From: Pseudomonas sp. SLFW
Lineage (GTDB): Bacteria; Pseudomonadota; Gammaproteobacteria; Pseudomonadales; Pseudomonadaceae
Direction: 5' to 3'
Length of the DNA: 64,000 nucleotides
NCBI RefSeq assembly: GCF_009905615.1
Contig: NZ_JAAAKW010000013.1
Span: 62,001 to 126,000 of the forward strand
Part shown: piece by piece, positions 52,080-60,624 of the stretch
How the letters are laid out: each line of letters begins with the position of its first letter
Numbering within the stretch: the stretch's first letter is position 1
The notes under the pieces: generated by a model
Database searches by the model: none
Seen by the model: the letters and a program-made list of their open reading frames with translations, nothing else
What the model was told of the DNA's origin: nothing
Position numbers and translations under genes: made by a program

Positions 52080-53330
52080 ATGACGATGGGCTATTCAAAT
52101 CAATTTTTCGAAGCGCTTGGCCTCAGCGGAGAGTTCGCGCAAGAGATCAAGTCAGCTGCTGAAAAAACAGGCATTCCTGTCGCACGACTCAACCATTACA
52201 ACGAATCCAATACCCTGCCTTCCGGTGAAGACCTTAGAAAAATCGAAGAGCATTACGGCGTATCAGAGCTCCAGCTAAAACTGAAGACGGGCCGTATTGA
52301 TAGAGAAGCGCTTGCCCTCATTCAGGCGCACTCGGAAGATATATTCAACATCATCGCCCCGGCCAAAGAACTTGCGCAACATCCCAATACTCCGGTTGAA
52401 CCGGTGATGACCTCAGCCCTTGGCAAACTGTATCAACAAGACTGCCTGACGTTCTTACACAGCGTGGAGAGCGACTCTGTCGATCTCGTGTTCGCCGACC
52501 CGCCCTTCAATCTTGACAAACTCTACCCATCGAACATGGACGACAATATCAGGGAAGAGGAATACTTGAGCTGGACAGAACACTGGCTAAAGGAGTGCAT
52601 CCGTGTGCTTGGACACGGCGGTGCGTTGTTCATCTGGAACCTTCCCCTGTGGAACAGCACGATCAGCACCTTCCTGCATGGCCGCCTCACGTTCAAGCAC
52701 TGGATTTCGGTAGATATTAAATACAGCCTACCGATCAAAGGACGCCTGTACCCTTCTCATTATTCATTGCTCTATTTCGTCAAAGGTGAAAAACCTAACA
52801 AGCTGATCGCCGACAGGTTACCCACACAAACATGCCCAAGCTGTTTCGATAACCTCAAAGACTATGGAGGTTATAAACATAAGATGAACCCCCAAGGGAT
52901 AAGCTTGACCGACGTGTGGACCGATATCCCTCCCGTCAGGCACGCGAAGTATAAAAAGCGGGCAGGCGCGAACGAACTGCCGGTTAAACTGCTGGACAGA
53001 ATTATTGAGATGTCGACAAACCCGGGCGATACCGTCCTCGATCCATTTGGAGGATCAGGCACCACGTTCGTAGTCGCGGAGCTGAAGGGGCGTCGCTGGA
53101 TGGGATGCGAGATAGGCCCATGCGATGACATCATCAATCGATTTGAAAGCATCGAGGAAGACAAACACAACCTTGAGGGTATCCGCTCAAACCTCAATCA
53201 CCTGTACACCCCTCTGGTTAAAAAAGAGCGAGAAGCCCGAGGGCTCTGGACGGCCGAGTCAGCGGCAACAAAACATAAAGCCAAAACCGATGCCCTCCAG
53301 ATACCGGGCGGGGTCGGCCCGCTTCAGTAA
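52080..53330 (+). CDS. Orphan DNA methyltransferase with N-terminal helix-turn-helix
   Basis: 416 residues. Residues 1-75 resemble a Cro/C1-type HTH (FAQEIKSAAEKTGIPVARLN, HYGVSELQLKL). The catalytic part has DLVFADPPFNLDKLY (motif IV) before DTVLDPFGGSGTTFVV (motif I), the beta-class order of N4-cytosine or N6-adenine methyltransferases. A TCPSCFDNLKDYGGYKHKM segment adds a CxxC pair. GC is near half, lower than neighbours. No restriction gene is present; the next 815 bases are decayed. It may be a solitary epigenetic methyltransferase or a remnant of a restriction system. Start could be 52086. Confidence 0.88.
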   Translation: MTMGYSNQFFEALGLSGEFAQEIKSAAEKTGIPVARLNHYNESNTLPSGEDLRKIEEHYGVSELQLKLKTGRIDREALALIQAHSEDIFNIIAPAKELAQHPNTPVEPVMTSALGKLYQQDCLTFLHSVESDSVDLVFADPPFNLDKLYPSNMDDNIREEEYLSWTEHWLKECIRVLGHGGALFIWNLPLWNSTISTFLHGRLTFKHWISVDIKYSLPIKGRLYPSHYSLLYFVKGEKPNKLIADRLPTQTCPSCFDNLKDYGGYKHKMNPQGISLTDVWTDIPPVRHAKYKKRAGANELPVKLLDRIIEMSTNPGDTVLDPFGGSGTTFVVAELKGRRWMGCEIGPCDDIINRFESIEEDKHNLEGIRSNLNHLYTPLVKKEREARGLWTAESAATKHKAKTDALQIPGGVGPLQ

Positions 53331-54145
53331 GCACTGTCGCAACCGTGCGCCTGCGGGCGTCCGCGCATGGCGCCGCTTCGGCCTGCCACACAGTTGAATC
53401 AAAGGTGTGACAAAGTGCTGGACGTCGATCCGTGCATGGTTATGTGTTGCGGCATCTTGCCCCACCACTCATAATCTCCCCCCGATTATAAGGACGTCTC
53501 CTGATCGGGCCTCGCAGCACCGCTGATCCACAAAATCAGCACCTTCGTAACGCCCACAGAGAGCCTTCCACACAGACATGTGCTGCCCGGTATGTCGCCT
53601 TGCGAGCGTGAGATGGTCGATGCACTCGAACCTTTCTTGCACACCATTGCCCACACTGGGTCCGAACCTGATCTGTCGGAGCTGCCATCGCGCAGCCCCT
53701 TTTTGAGGTTCGCGTCTCCAAAAGAGCGTGAAAAAAACGGGTTTTCACAACTTCACAAGAGTGTGGCGAGCAAATGAATAGTTACGCGTTTGTACATGCA
53801 CCATTAGCGTCTGACCCAGCCCCCTTGCACAGGACCGACTGCCGCGCAGCCTCCACAACCGGAGCTTGAAGCCTGTCCGCTACGGATTTGGTTGCATGCC
53901 CCGGATGTCTTGACGATGGTCGAATGGCTGTCCAGGCCGAAAAATGAGTTCATGCTTTCCATAAAAGCATCAACCAGGCCCTCTCAAGGCGTGCGCTGAC
54001 ATGCAAAAAATTGCGAAGAATCGGACATGACGCTCCCGGTCGGGTGGTACGAGGCATTGCGCGATAACGCGCTGCCCGCCCCCGGCAACTGACCTCGGGA
54101 TCTCATGCCGTCAATTTGGTGCAGCAGATTTTTGGAGACGCGTTA
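53331..54145. other. 815-base stretch without an intact gene
   Basis: Between the orphan methyltransferase and mqo. Open frames are short, lack ribosome binding sites, and appear on both strands (for example leftward 53469-53654), as expected for a decayed partner gene or integration scar. No IS ends or direct repeats were found. The right 150 bases must hold the mqo promoter. An ATGCTTT/AAAGCAT hairpin lies near 53953. Confidence 0.5.
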
Positions 54146-55654
54146 ATGGCGCAGAACGAAGCAGTCGATGTGGTATTGGTCGGGGCAGGCATCATGAGTG
54201 CCACCCTCGCCGTACTGCTAAAGGAGCTCGACCCGAGCCTGAAAGTCGAGGTCGTCGAGCTGATGGATTCCGGTGCCGCCGAGAGTTCCAACCCCTGGAA
54301 CAACGCCGGTACCGGCCACGCAGGCCTGTGCGAGCTGAACTACACGCCGGAAGCGGCGGACGGCTCCATCGACACCAAGAAAGCGATTCATATCAACACA
54401 CAGTTTGAAGTCTCGAAGCAGTTCTGGGCCTACCTGGCTCGCAAGGGCACGTTCGGTTCTTCGCGCTCGTTCATCACGCCGGTTCCGCACCTGAGCTACG
54501 TCGAGGGCGAAAAAGGTGTGACCTACCTGAAAAAACGCTTCGAGGCGCTGAGCAAGCACCACGCGTTTTCTTCGATGGAATACACCGAAGACAAGGCCAA
54601 ACTGGCCGAGTGGATGCCGCTGATGATGCCCGGCCGTCCTGCCGACCAGAAAATCGCCGCGACCCGTGTCATGCACGGCACCGACGTCAACTTCGGCAAC
54701 CTGACCAACCAGCTGCTCAAGCACTTGTCGAGCGCGCCCGATGCGCAGGTCAAATACTGCAAGCGCGTGACCGGCCTGAGCCGTAAAGGCAACGGCTGGA
54801 GCGTGACCATCAAGGACGTCAACAGCGGCGGCACCCGCGAAATCGACGCCAAGTTCGTGTTCCTGGGCGCTGGTGGCGCGGCATTGCCGCTGCTGCAAAT
54901 GTCCGGCATCGAAGAAGGCAAAGGCTTCGGCGGTTTCCCGGTGAGCGGCCAATGGCTGCGTTGTGACAACCCGGAAGTGGTCAAGCGCCACCAGGCCAAG
55001 GTGTACAGCCAGGCTGCAGTGGGTTCGCCACCGATGTCCGTGCCGCACCTGGACACCCGCGTTGTCGACGGCAAGACCTCCCTGCTGTTCGGCCCTTACG
55101 CCGGCTTCACCACCAAGTTCCTCAAGCACGGCTCGCTGATGGACCTGCCCTTGTCGATTCGCGCTGCCAACATCGCGCCGATGCTGGCCGTGGCCCGCGA
55201 CAACATGGACCTGACCAAGTACCTGATCAGCGAAGTGCGGCAGTCGATGGAACAGCGTCTGGATGCCTTGCGTCGCTTCTACCCGGAAGCGAAAGCCGAA
55301 GACTGGCGCCTGGAAGTGGCCGGTCAGCGGGTGCAGATCATCAAGAAGGACCCGAAGAAAGGCGGCGTTCTGCAATTCGGCACCGAACTGGTCTCGGCCA
55401 AAGACGGTACCCTCGCGGCGTTGCTGGGTGCCTCGCCAGGTGCGTCGGTCACCGTTTCGATCATGCTCGACCTGATCGAACGCTGCTTCCCGGAAAAAAC
55501 CAAAACCGAGTGGGCTGCCAAACTGAATGAAATCTTCCCGGCTCGCGAGAAAGCGCTGGAAACTGACGCGCAGCTGTATCAGCGTGTCAGCGCCGAAAGC
55601 GACGCGAGTCTGGATCTGGTTCCAAACAGTCCGGCAGCAACAAGCTTCGCGTGA
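54146..55654 (+). CDS. mqo: Malate:quinone oxidoreductase
   Basis: 502 residues from ATG 54146 with GGAG upstream; an earlier in-frame start is rejected. Membrane-associated FAD enzyme oxidising malate to oxaloacetate and reducing ubiquinone, part of the TCA cycle and respiratory chain. FAD site VVLVGAGIMSATLAVLLKEL at the start; AESSNPWNNAGTGHAGLCEL follows; GVLQFGTELVSAKDGTLAALLGASPGAS is the C-terminal signature. The length and the final KNPA-free tail match the Pseudomonas MqoB type. Followed by its own terminator. Confidence 0.96.
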   Translation: MAQNEAVDVVLVGAGIMSATLAVLLKELDPSLKVEVVELMDSGAAESSNPWNNAGTGHAGLCELNYTPEAADGSIDTKKAIHINTQFEVSKQFWAYLARKGTFGSSRSFITPVPHLSYVEGEKGVTYLKKRFEALSKHHAFSSMEYTEDKAKLAEWMPLMMPGRPADQKIAATRVMHGTDVNFGNLTNQLLKHLSSAPDAQVKYCKRVTGLSRKGNGWSVTIKDVNSGGTREIDAKFVFLGAGGAALPLLQMSGIEEGKGFGGFPVSGQWLRCDNPEVVKRHQAKVYSQAAVGSPPMSVPHLDTRVVDGKTSLLFGPYAGFTTKFLKHGSLMDLPLSIRAANIAPMLAVARDNMDLTKYLISEVRQSMEQRLDALRRFYPEAKAEDWRLEVAGQRVQIIKKDPKKGGVLQFGTELVSAKDGTLAALLGASPGASVTVSIMLDLIERCFPEKTKTEWAAKLNEIFPAREKALETDAQLYQRVSAESDASLDLVPNSPAATSFA

Positions 55655-55686
55655 TTCAGAACCCTTTCTGAATCTGTGAACAACCT

Positions 55687-55714
55687 AAAGCCCCGCCCAC
55701 GCAGCGGGGCTTTT
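55687..55714 (+). terminator. mqo terminator
   Basis: AAAGCCCCGC (55687-55696) pairs with GCGGGGCTTT (55704-55713) with a 7-base loop and T-run. It lies 33 bases after the mqo stop. Confidence 0.88.
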
Positions 55715-55781
55715 GGTTTCTGCGTCAGGCCAACACGTCTTTAGAGCAAGTGTCTGTTGCCAGGCACGATAGAGCAGGAAA

Positions 55782-56069
55782 TCAGGCGCGGGCTTTTTCG
55801 ATCAGGTCAATGTAGTCCTGAGCGTTGCGTTGGTCCTTGATCAAGGCAATGAAGTCGTTGCCGTGCTCATCTTTGCCATCCAGGTCGTAGCCTGCTTCTT
55901 TGAAGAACACCAGAAAACGCTCAAAATCATCGACCCGCAGACCGCGGTAGCCTTTGATCAGCTTGTGCAGCGATGGCGACGTGGCATCGACCGGCTCAAA
56001 ATCCAGGAACAGCTTGATCTGGGCGTCGCCGATTTCATCGCCAATCACCTGCTTCTTATCTTTACGCAT
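55782..56069 (-). CDS. PA4642-family protein
   Basis: 95 residues from ATG 56069 with GGAG upstream. The family is named after the P. aeruginosa gene in the same mqoB-to-hpt context. It is acidic and helical: KLFLDFEPVDATSPSLHKL, RVDDFERFLVFFKEAGYDL and a Lys/Arg/Ala-rich end. No function is known; it is cytosolic. The start MRKDKKQVIGDE is conserved. It is read leftward, convergent with mqo. Confidence 0.9.
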   Translation of the reverse strand: MRKDKKQVIGDEIGDAQIKLFLDFEPVDATSPSLHKLIKGYRGLRVDDFERFLVFFKEAGYDLDGKDEHGNDFIALIKDQRNAQDYIDLIEKARA

Positions 56070-56137
56070 TGCTGACTCCAACTGACTTGCGGGACATTTT
56101 CACGGGCGGGCAGTTTACCCCTCGCCCGGCCACTGGC

Positions 56138-56623
56138 TCAACGCGCGCGTACGCTGCCGGTGTGCAAGTCAGCCCAGACGTGGCCGTTGGCGTAGCTGAG
56201 GAACTGGCAATAGACCTTTTCGTTGCGAAGCAGGTCCACCAGCACCCGGTATTGGCTGGCGGGGTAGAAAAGGGTCAGGGTGCGGCTCGGTTCGTCATAG
56301 GCCGGTTTTTTCAGGCTTTTGCTTTCGCCGTCGAAATGAATCACCACCTCCGAAATCGTTGCGCCCTTGTTCATGGGTTTGCCTTTGAGGCGCAAACTCA
56401 GGGGCGAAGTGACAGGAATGGGCTGCTGATTCGATTGACGCTGGCTGCCGACAACGATCGTGTAGTCGGTGATCTGCAGCAATTGCTGCTGCTCGGGCTC
56501 GCCTTCGCGCACGGACAGTTCGTCAGGCGGGAGGTATTGGGCGTGCATGGGTTCGGCGAGTGCGGGGAGCGGCAGGGTCAACAGCAACATCAACGCAGCT
56601 TGACTACGAAACGATAACGTCAT
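56138..56623 (-). CDS. Periplasmic hypothetical protein
   Basis: 161 residues. A signal peptide (MLLLTLPLPALAEP) is clear, so it is exported. The mature part is beta-rich: ITDYTIVVGSQRQSNQQPIP, VVIHFDGESKSLKKPAYDE, RTLTLFYPASQYRVLVDLL and YCQFLSYANGHVWADLH. One Cys remains (YCQF). No family was recognised. It lies 68 bases upstream of the PA4642-family gene on the same strand, possibly in one transcript. Confidence 0.75.
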   Translation of the reverse strand: MTLSFRSQAALMLLLTLPLPALAEPMHAQYLPPDELSVREGEPEQQQLLQITDYTIVVGSQRQSNQQPIPVTSPLSLRLKGKPMNKGATISEVVIHFDGESKSLKKPAYDEPSRTLTLFYPASQYRVLVDLLRNEKVYCQFLSYANGHVWADLHTGSVRAR

Positions 56624-56693
56624 GGGTGCCTCCCGGAAAAAGTGGGATGCACTCTAGCATGTGAGCATCGTTCTTCTGCCGAACACTGCATAA

Positions 56694-56725
56694 CCTGTGG
56701 GAGCGAATTCATTCGCTCCCACAGG
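56694..56725. repeat. Collapsed REP element, family A copy 9
   Basis: A perfect 32-base palindrome made of CCTGTGGGAGCGAAT and its complement with only two central bases. The loop and inner part of the arms present in other copies are missing, as if the element had lost its middle. Confidence 0.85.
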
Positions 56726-56743
56726 GGTCAAGCGGGGCGTCTG

Positions 56744-57301
56744 TTACATCCCTTTTACCGCATAGATCCCGGCAGCGTTGCGCCAGTAGCCTTTGTAATC
56801 CATGCCATAACCGAAGATGTAGCGGTCGATGCACGGCAGGCCGACAAAATCGGCTTTCAAGTCAGGACGCGCCTTGCGGTTGTGGTCCTTGTCGATCAGC
56901 ACAGCGGTGTGAACAGCGCTGGCGCCCGCGTGTTTGCAGAAATCGATGATCGCGCCCAGGGTGTGACCTTCGTCAAGGATGTCGTCGATGATCAGCACGT
57001 CACGGTCGATGAACGAGACTTCAGGCTTGGCCTTCCAGAACAACTCGCCGCCGCTGGTTTCATTGCGGTAGCGGGTGGCGTGCAGGTAAGACGCTTCCAG
57101 CGGGAAGTTCAGGTGGGTCAGCAGCTTGCCCGCGAAGATCAGACCGCCGTTCATCACGCAGAACACGACCGGGTTGCGGTCGGCCAACACGCTGTTGATT
57201 TGCTCGCCGACGCGGGCAATGGACGCCTCGACTTCGTCGTTCGTGTACAGGCAGTCAGCCTCGCGCATGACTTGACGGATATGATCGAGATCAGCGGACA
57301 T
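56744..57301 (-). CDS. hpt: Hypoxanthine-guanine phosphoribosyltransferase
   Basis: 185 residues from ATG 57301 with GGAG upstream; an upstream TTG is rejected. It salvages hypoxanthine and guanine using PRPP. The PRPP motif is VLIIDDILDEGHTLG near residues 103-117, with NGGLIFAGKL earlier and DFVGLPCIDRYIFGYGMDY at the nucleobase end. Length and sequence are standard. It neighbours the divergent upp-uraA operon, grouping purine and pyrimidine salvage, as in P. aeruginosa and P. putida. Confidence 0.95.
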   Translation of the reverse strand: MSADLDHIRQVMREADCLYTNDEVEASIARVGEQINSVLADRNPVVFCVMNGGLIFAGKLLTHLNFPLEASYLHATRYRNETSGGELFWKAKPEVSFIDRDVLIIDDILDEGHTLGAIIDFCKHAGASAVHTAVLIDKDHNRKARPDLKADFVGLPCIDRYIFGYGMDYKGYWRNAAGIYAVKGM

Positions 57302-57499
57302 GACGCTCTCCAAGGGGGGTGCTTAAGGAAAAGCGGGCAAAGGTACGCATCGGATCAGGTCAGGGCAAGTGTTTCTGGACTAACGTTGCACTTACGTCCC
57401 ATTAATGTAAGAAACGCGAACCTAACCGGTAAGACAAGTTACAGCGTAATAGATTAATCTAAGCCGTTTTTTTTGCCCGCCCGCTGGAGCCTTCCCCTT

Positions 57500-58138
57500 A
57501 TGTCCATTCGTGAGATCCGCCATCCGCTGATCCGTCACAAGCTCGGCCTCATGCGCCGTGCCGATATCAGCACCAAGAACTTTCGTGAACTGGCGCAGGA
57601 AGTCGGCTCGCTGCTGACCTATGAAGCGACCAAGGACCTGCCACTGGAAAGCTACGACATTGAAGGTTGGGCAGGCACCGTTCAGGTCGAGAAGATCGCG
57701 GGCAAGAAGATTACCGTAGTGCCGATCCTGCGTGCGGGCATTGGCATGCTCGAAGGCGTGCTCAGCCTGATTCCGGGCGCCAAGGTCAGTGCCGTGGGCG
57801 TAGCGCGCAACGAGGAAACCCTTGAAGCCCACACCTACCTGGAAAAACTCGCACCGGAAATCGACCAGCGTCTGGCGCTGATCATCGACCCGATGCTGGC
57901 CACCGGCGGCTCGATGGTCGCCACCATCGACCTGTTGAAAAAAGCCGGTTGCCGCGACATCCGCGCCATGGTCCTCGTGGCCGCGCCGGAAGGCATCGCC
58001 ATCGTCGAGAAAGCGCACCCGGACGTGCAGATCTACACCGCGTCCATCGACCAGCGCCTGAACGAACACGGCTACATCATTCCGGGGCTGGGCGACGCCG
58101 GTGACAAGATTTTCGGCACCAAGCAAAAGGACGCCTGA
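57500..58138 (+). CDS. upp: Uracil phosphoribosyltransferase
   Basis: 212 residues from ATG 57500 with GGAG upstream. It converts uracil and PRPP to UMP. Motifs: IRHPLIRHKLGLMRR near residues 4-18, VPILRAGIGMLEG near residues 74-86, and the PRPP loop LIIDPMLATGGSM near 128-140. Its stop overlaps the uraA start as TGATG, coupling salvage to uptake. The 198-base region to the divergent hpt gene holds both promoters. Confidence 0.96.
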   Translation: MSIREIRHPLIRHKLGLMRRADISTKNFRELAQEVGSLLTYEATKDLPLESYDIEGWAGTVQVEKIAGKKITVVPILRAGIGMLEGVLSLIPGAKVSAVGVARNEETLEAHTYLEKLAPEIDQRLALIIDPMLATGGSMVATIDLLKKAGCRDIRAMVLVAAPEGIAIVEKAHPDVQIYTASIDQRLNEHGYIIPGLGDAGDKIFGTKQKDA

Positions 58139-59418
58139 TGAAACAGGATGAGTTCAACGATCCACTGTGGCGCACCATCCTCTCGGGCGCCCAGATGCTG
58201 TTCGTGGCGTTCGGTGCGCTGGTGCTGATGCCGCTGATTACCGGCCTCGATCCCAACGTCGCGCTGTTCACCGCAGGCTTGGGCACATTGTGCTTCCAAG
58301 TGGTGACCGGGCGTCAGGTGCCGGTTTTCCTGGCCTCCAGCTTCGCGTTCATCACCCCGATCATTCTCGCCAAAGGCCAATTCGGCCTCGCTGCGACCAT
58401 GGGCGGCGTGATGGCGGCGGGCTTCGTCTACACCTTCCTCGGCTTGGCCGTGAAGATCAAAGGCACGGGGTTCATCGACCGTTTACTGCCTCCGGTGGTG
58501 ATTGGCCCGGTGATCATTTCCATCGGCCTGGCGATGGCGCCCATTGCCGCCAACATGGCCATGGGCCGTACGGGTGACGGCGCGGCCGAGCTGATTCCGT
58601 ATCACACGGCCATCACGATTTCGATGGCAGCGCTGCTGACCACGTTGATCGTTGCCGTGTTCGGCAAAGGCATCTTCCGCCTGGTGCCAATCATCTCTGG
58701 CGTGCTGGTGGGCTTCGCGCTGTCGTTCTACTTCGGCGTGGTCGATGTGGCAAAAATCGCCGCAGCGCCTTGGCTGGACATCCCGCACTTCACAGCGCCG
58801 GAATTCAACTGGCAGGCGATCCTGTTCATCGTCCCTGTGGCGCTGGCCCCGGCCATCGAACACATCGGCGGCGTGATCGCGGTCGGCAGCGTGACCGGTC
58901 GCGACTACCTGAAGAAGCCGGGCCTGCATCGCACGCTGCTCGGCGACGGCATCGCGACCACGGTCGCAGGCGCGTTTGGTGGCCCGCCCAACACCACCTA
59001 CGCCGAAGTGACCGGCGCGGTGATGCTGACCAAGAACTACAACCCGAAAATCATGACGTGGGCGGCGATCTTCGCCATTGCCCTGGCGTTCATCGGCAAG
59101 TTCGGCGCGCTGTTGCAGAGCATTCCAGTGCCGGTCATGGGCGGGATTTTGTGCTTGCTGTTCGGCTCCATCGCAGCGGTGGGCATGAACACGCTGATTC
59201 GCCACAAGGTCGATCTGGCCGAAGCGCGCAACCTGGTGATCGTCTCGGTGACGTTGGTGTTCGGCATCGGCGGCGTGCTGATCGGCACTGGCAACGGGCC
59301 TGACGATTTCGGCATGAAAGGCATTGCGCTGTGCGCAGTGACCGCGATCCTGCTGAACCTGATCCTGCCGGGCAATGACAGCTGGAAGAACAAGCATCTG
59401 GATGATCAGTTGCCGTAG
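58138..59418 (+). CDS. uraA: Uracil permease (NCS2 family)
   Basis: 426 residues, about 14 membrane segments. NCS2 uracil:proton symporter that feeds Upp. Conserved features: GATMLFVAFGALVLMP-like start, the TM8 Glu in PAIEHIGGVIAVG near residues 238-252, and FGGPPNTTYAEVTGAVMLT near residues 279-298. The start overlaps upp (TGATG), so the operon is upp-uraA. Its 3' end is followed by a family C REP element. Confidence 0.94.
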   Translation: MKQDEFNDPLWRTILSGAQMLFVAFGALVLMPLITGLDPNVALFTAGLGTLCFQVVTGRQVPVFLASSFAFITPIILAKGQFGLAATMGGVMAAGFVYTFLGLAVKIKGTGFIDRLLPPVVIGPVIISIGLAMAPIAANMAMGRTGDGAAELIPYHTAITISMAALLTTLIVAVFGKGIFRLVPIISGVLVGFALSFYFGVVDVAKIAAAPWLDIPHFTAPEFNWQAILFIVPVALAPAIEHIGGVIAVGSVTGRDYLKKPGLHRTLLGDGIATTVAGAFGGPPNTTYAEVTGAVMLTKNYNPKIMTWAAIFAIALAFIGKFGALLQSIPVPVMGGILCLLFGSIAAVGMNTLIRHKVDLAEARNLVIVSVTLVFGIGGVLIGTGNGPDDFGMKGIALCAVTAILLNLILPGNDSWKNKHLDDQLP

Positions 59419-59436
59419 TTTTTTCCCATGTGATGA

Positions 59437-59573
59437 CTGTAGGAGCGTGGCTTGTCCCGCGACCGGCGACGTAGTCGTCGTAAACCCGGCGTCTGCGGTA
59501 TGACAGGCATAACGCGTTGGCAGGTTTTACGGCGGGTTCCCCGCCGGTCGCGGGACAAGCCACGCTCCTACAG
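59437..59573. repeat. REP-type composite inverted repeat, family C copy 2
   Basis: 137 bases, the same length as copy 1 at 41792. Outer arms GTAGGAGCGTGGCTTGTCCC and its complement, with inner GACGTAGTCGTCGTAA and GGCGGGTTCCCCGCC hairpins. It lies between the convergent uraA and hemH genes. Confidence 0.88.
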
Positions 59574-59584
59574 AACTGCCGAGC

Positions 59585-60610
59585 TCACACCATCGCAGGC
59601 GCACGCTCGCACAGCGTATTCAACGCCTTCGCCCAGTTCGGGTCGTCATTCAGGCACGGGATCAGCACCAACTCCTCTCCCCCCGCTTCCTTGAACTGCT
59701 CCGCCCCGCGATCGCCGATCTCTTCCAGCGTCTCGATGCAGTCCGCCACAAACGCCGGGCACATGACCAGCAACTTCTTCACGCCCTGCCCCGCCAGTTC
59801 GGCCAAGTGCGCTTCGGTGTAGGGTTCGATCCATTTGGCGCGTCCGAGCCGTGACTGAAACGACACCGACCATTTGCCATCGGGGATGCCCATCAGCTTG
59901 GCGAACTCGGCCGATGAGCGCATGCACTGCGCCCGGTAACAGACCGCCAGCACTTCGGGAGACGCCGTTTCGCAGCAGTTGCCGTTCTTGAAGCAGTGAT
60001 TCCCAGTGGGATCGAGCTTGTTGATGTGGCGCTCGGGTAAACCGTGAAAACTGAGCAGCAGGTGATCGTAATCTTGTTCCAGATGTGGCCTGACGCTCTG
60101 CACCAGCGCGTCGAGGTACTCGGGCTGGTTGAAGAACGGCGGCAGCAGCGCCAGCTCGAAACTCAGCTTTTTCTCGTGAATCACACGGCGGGCCTCTTCG
60201 ACGACGGTGGTCACCGTGCTGTCGGCAAACTGCGGGTACAGCGGCGCCAGCGTTACCTTCTTGGTGCCCTGCGCCGCCAGACGGGTCAATACCGTTCCAA
60301 TCGACGGCTCGCCGTATCGCATCGCCAGCTCGACCGGGCCGTGTTTCCATTCCTTCGTCATCGCCTGTTGCAGACGCTTGCTCAACACAACGAGGGGCGA
60401 GCCTTCGTCCCACCAGATCGACGCATAGGCGTGGGCCGATTGCTCCGGGCGTTTGATCAGGATCAGCGACACCAGCAAGCGGCGCACCGGCCACGGCAAA
60501 TCGATAACGTAAGGGTCCATCAGGAACTGATTGAGGTAGCGGCGAACATCCGCAACGTCGGTGGAGGCTGGCGAACCCAGGTTTACCAGCAGTAACGCGT
60601 GATCGGTCAT
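59585..60610 (-). CDS. hemH: Ferrochelatase
   Basis: 341 residues. Inserts ferrous iron into protoporphyrin IX, the last step of heme synthesis, at the membrane surface. Visible: LLVNLGSPASTDVADVRRYL at the start, SFHGLPERHI with the catalytic His near residue 195, and the iron-side acidic region. A Cys-rich patch (CFKNGNCCETASPEVLAVC) precedes QSRLGRAKWIEPYT and CPAFVADCIETLEEI. It is preceded by the TIGR01777 gene 14 bases upstream, so the two probably share a transcript. Confidence 0.96.
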   Translation of the reverse strand: MTDHALLLVNLGSPASTDVADVRRYLNQFLMDPYVIDLPWPVRRLLVSLILIKRPEQSAHAYASIWWDEGSPLVVLSKRLQQAMTKEWKHGPVELAMRYGEPSIGTVLTRLAAQGTKKVTLAPLYPQFADSTVTTVVEEARRVIHEKKLSFELALLPPFFNQPEYLDALVQSVRPHLEQDYDHLLLSFHGLPERHINKLDPTGNHCFKNGNCCETASPEVLAVCYRAQCMRSSAEFAKLMGIPDGKWSVSFQSRLGRAKWIEPYTEAHLAELAGQGVKKLLVMCPAFVADCIETLEEIGDRGAEQFKEAGGEELVLIPCLNDDPNWAKALNTLCERAPAMV

Positions 60611-60624
60611 GCAACACCTTGATG

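Noticed and set aside
53469..53777. Short frames on both strands as possible restriction or transposase genes
   Set aside because: No ribosome binding site and no recognisable motif; kept only as a decayed region.
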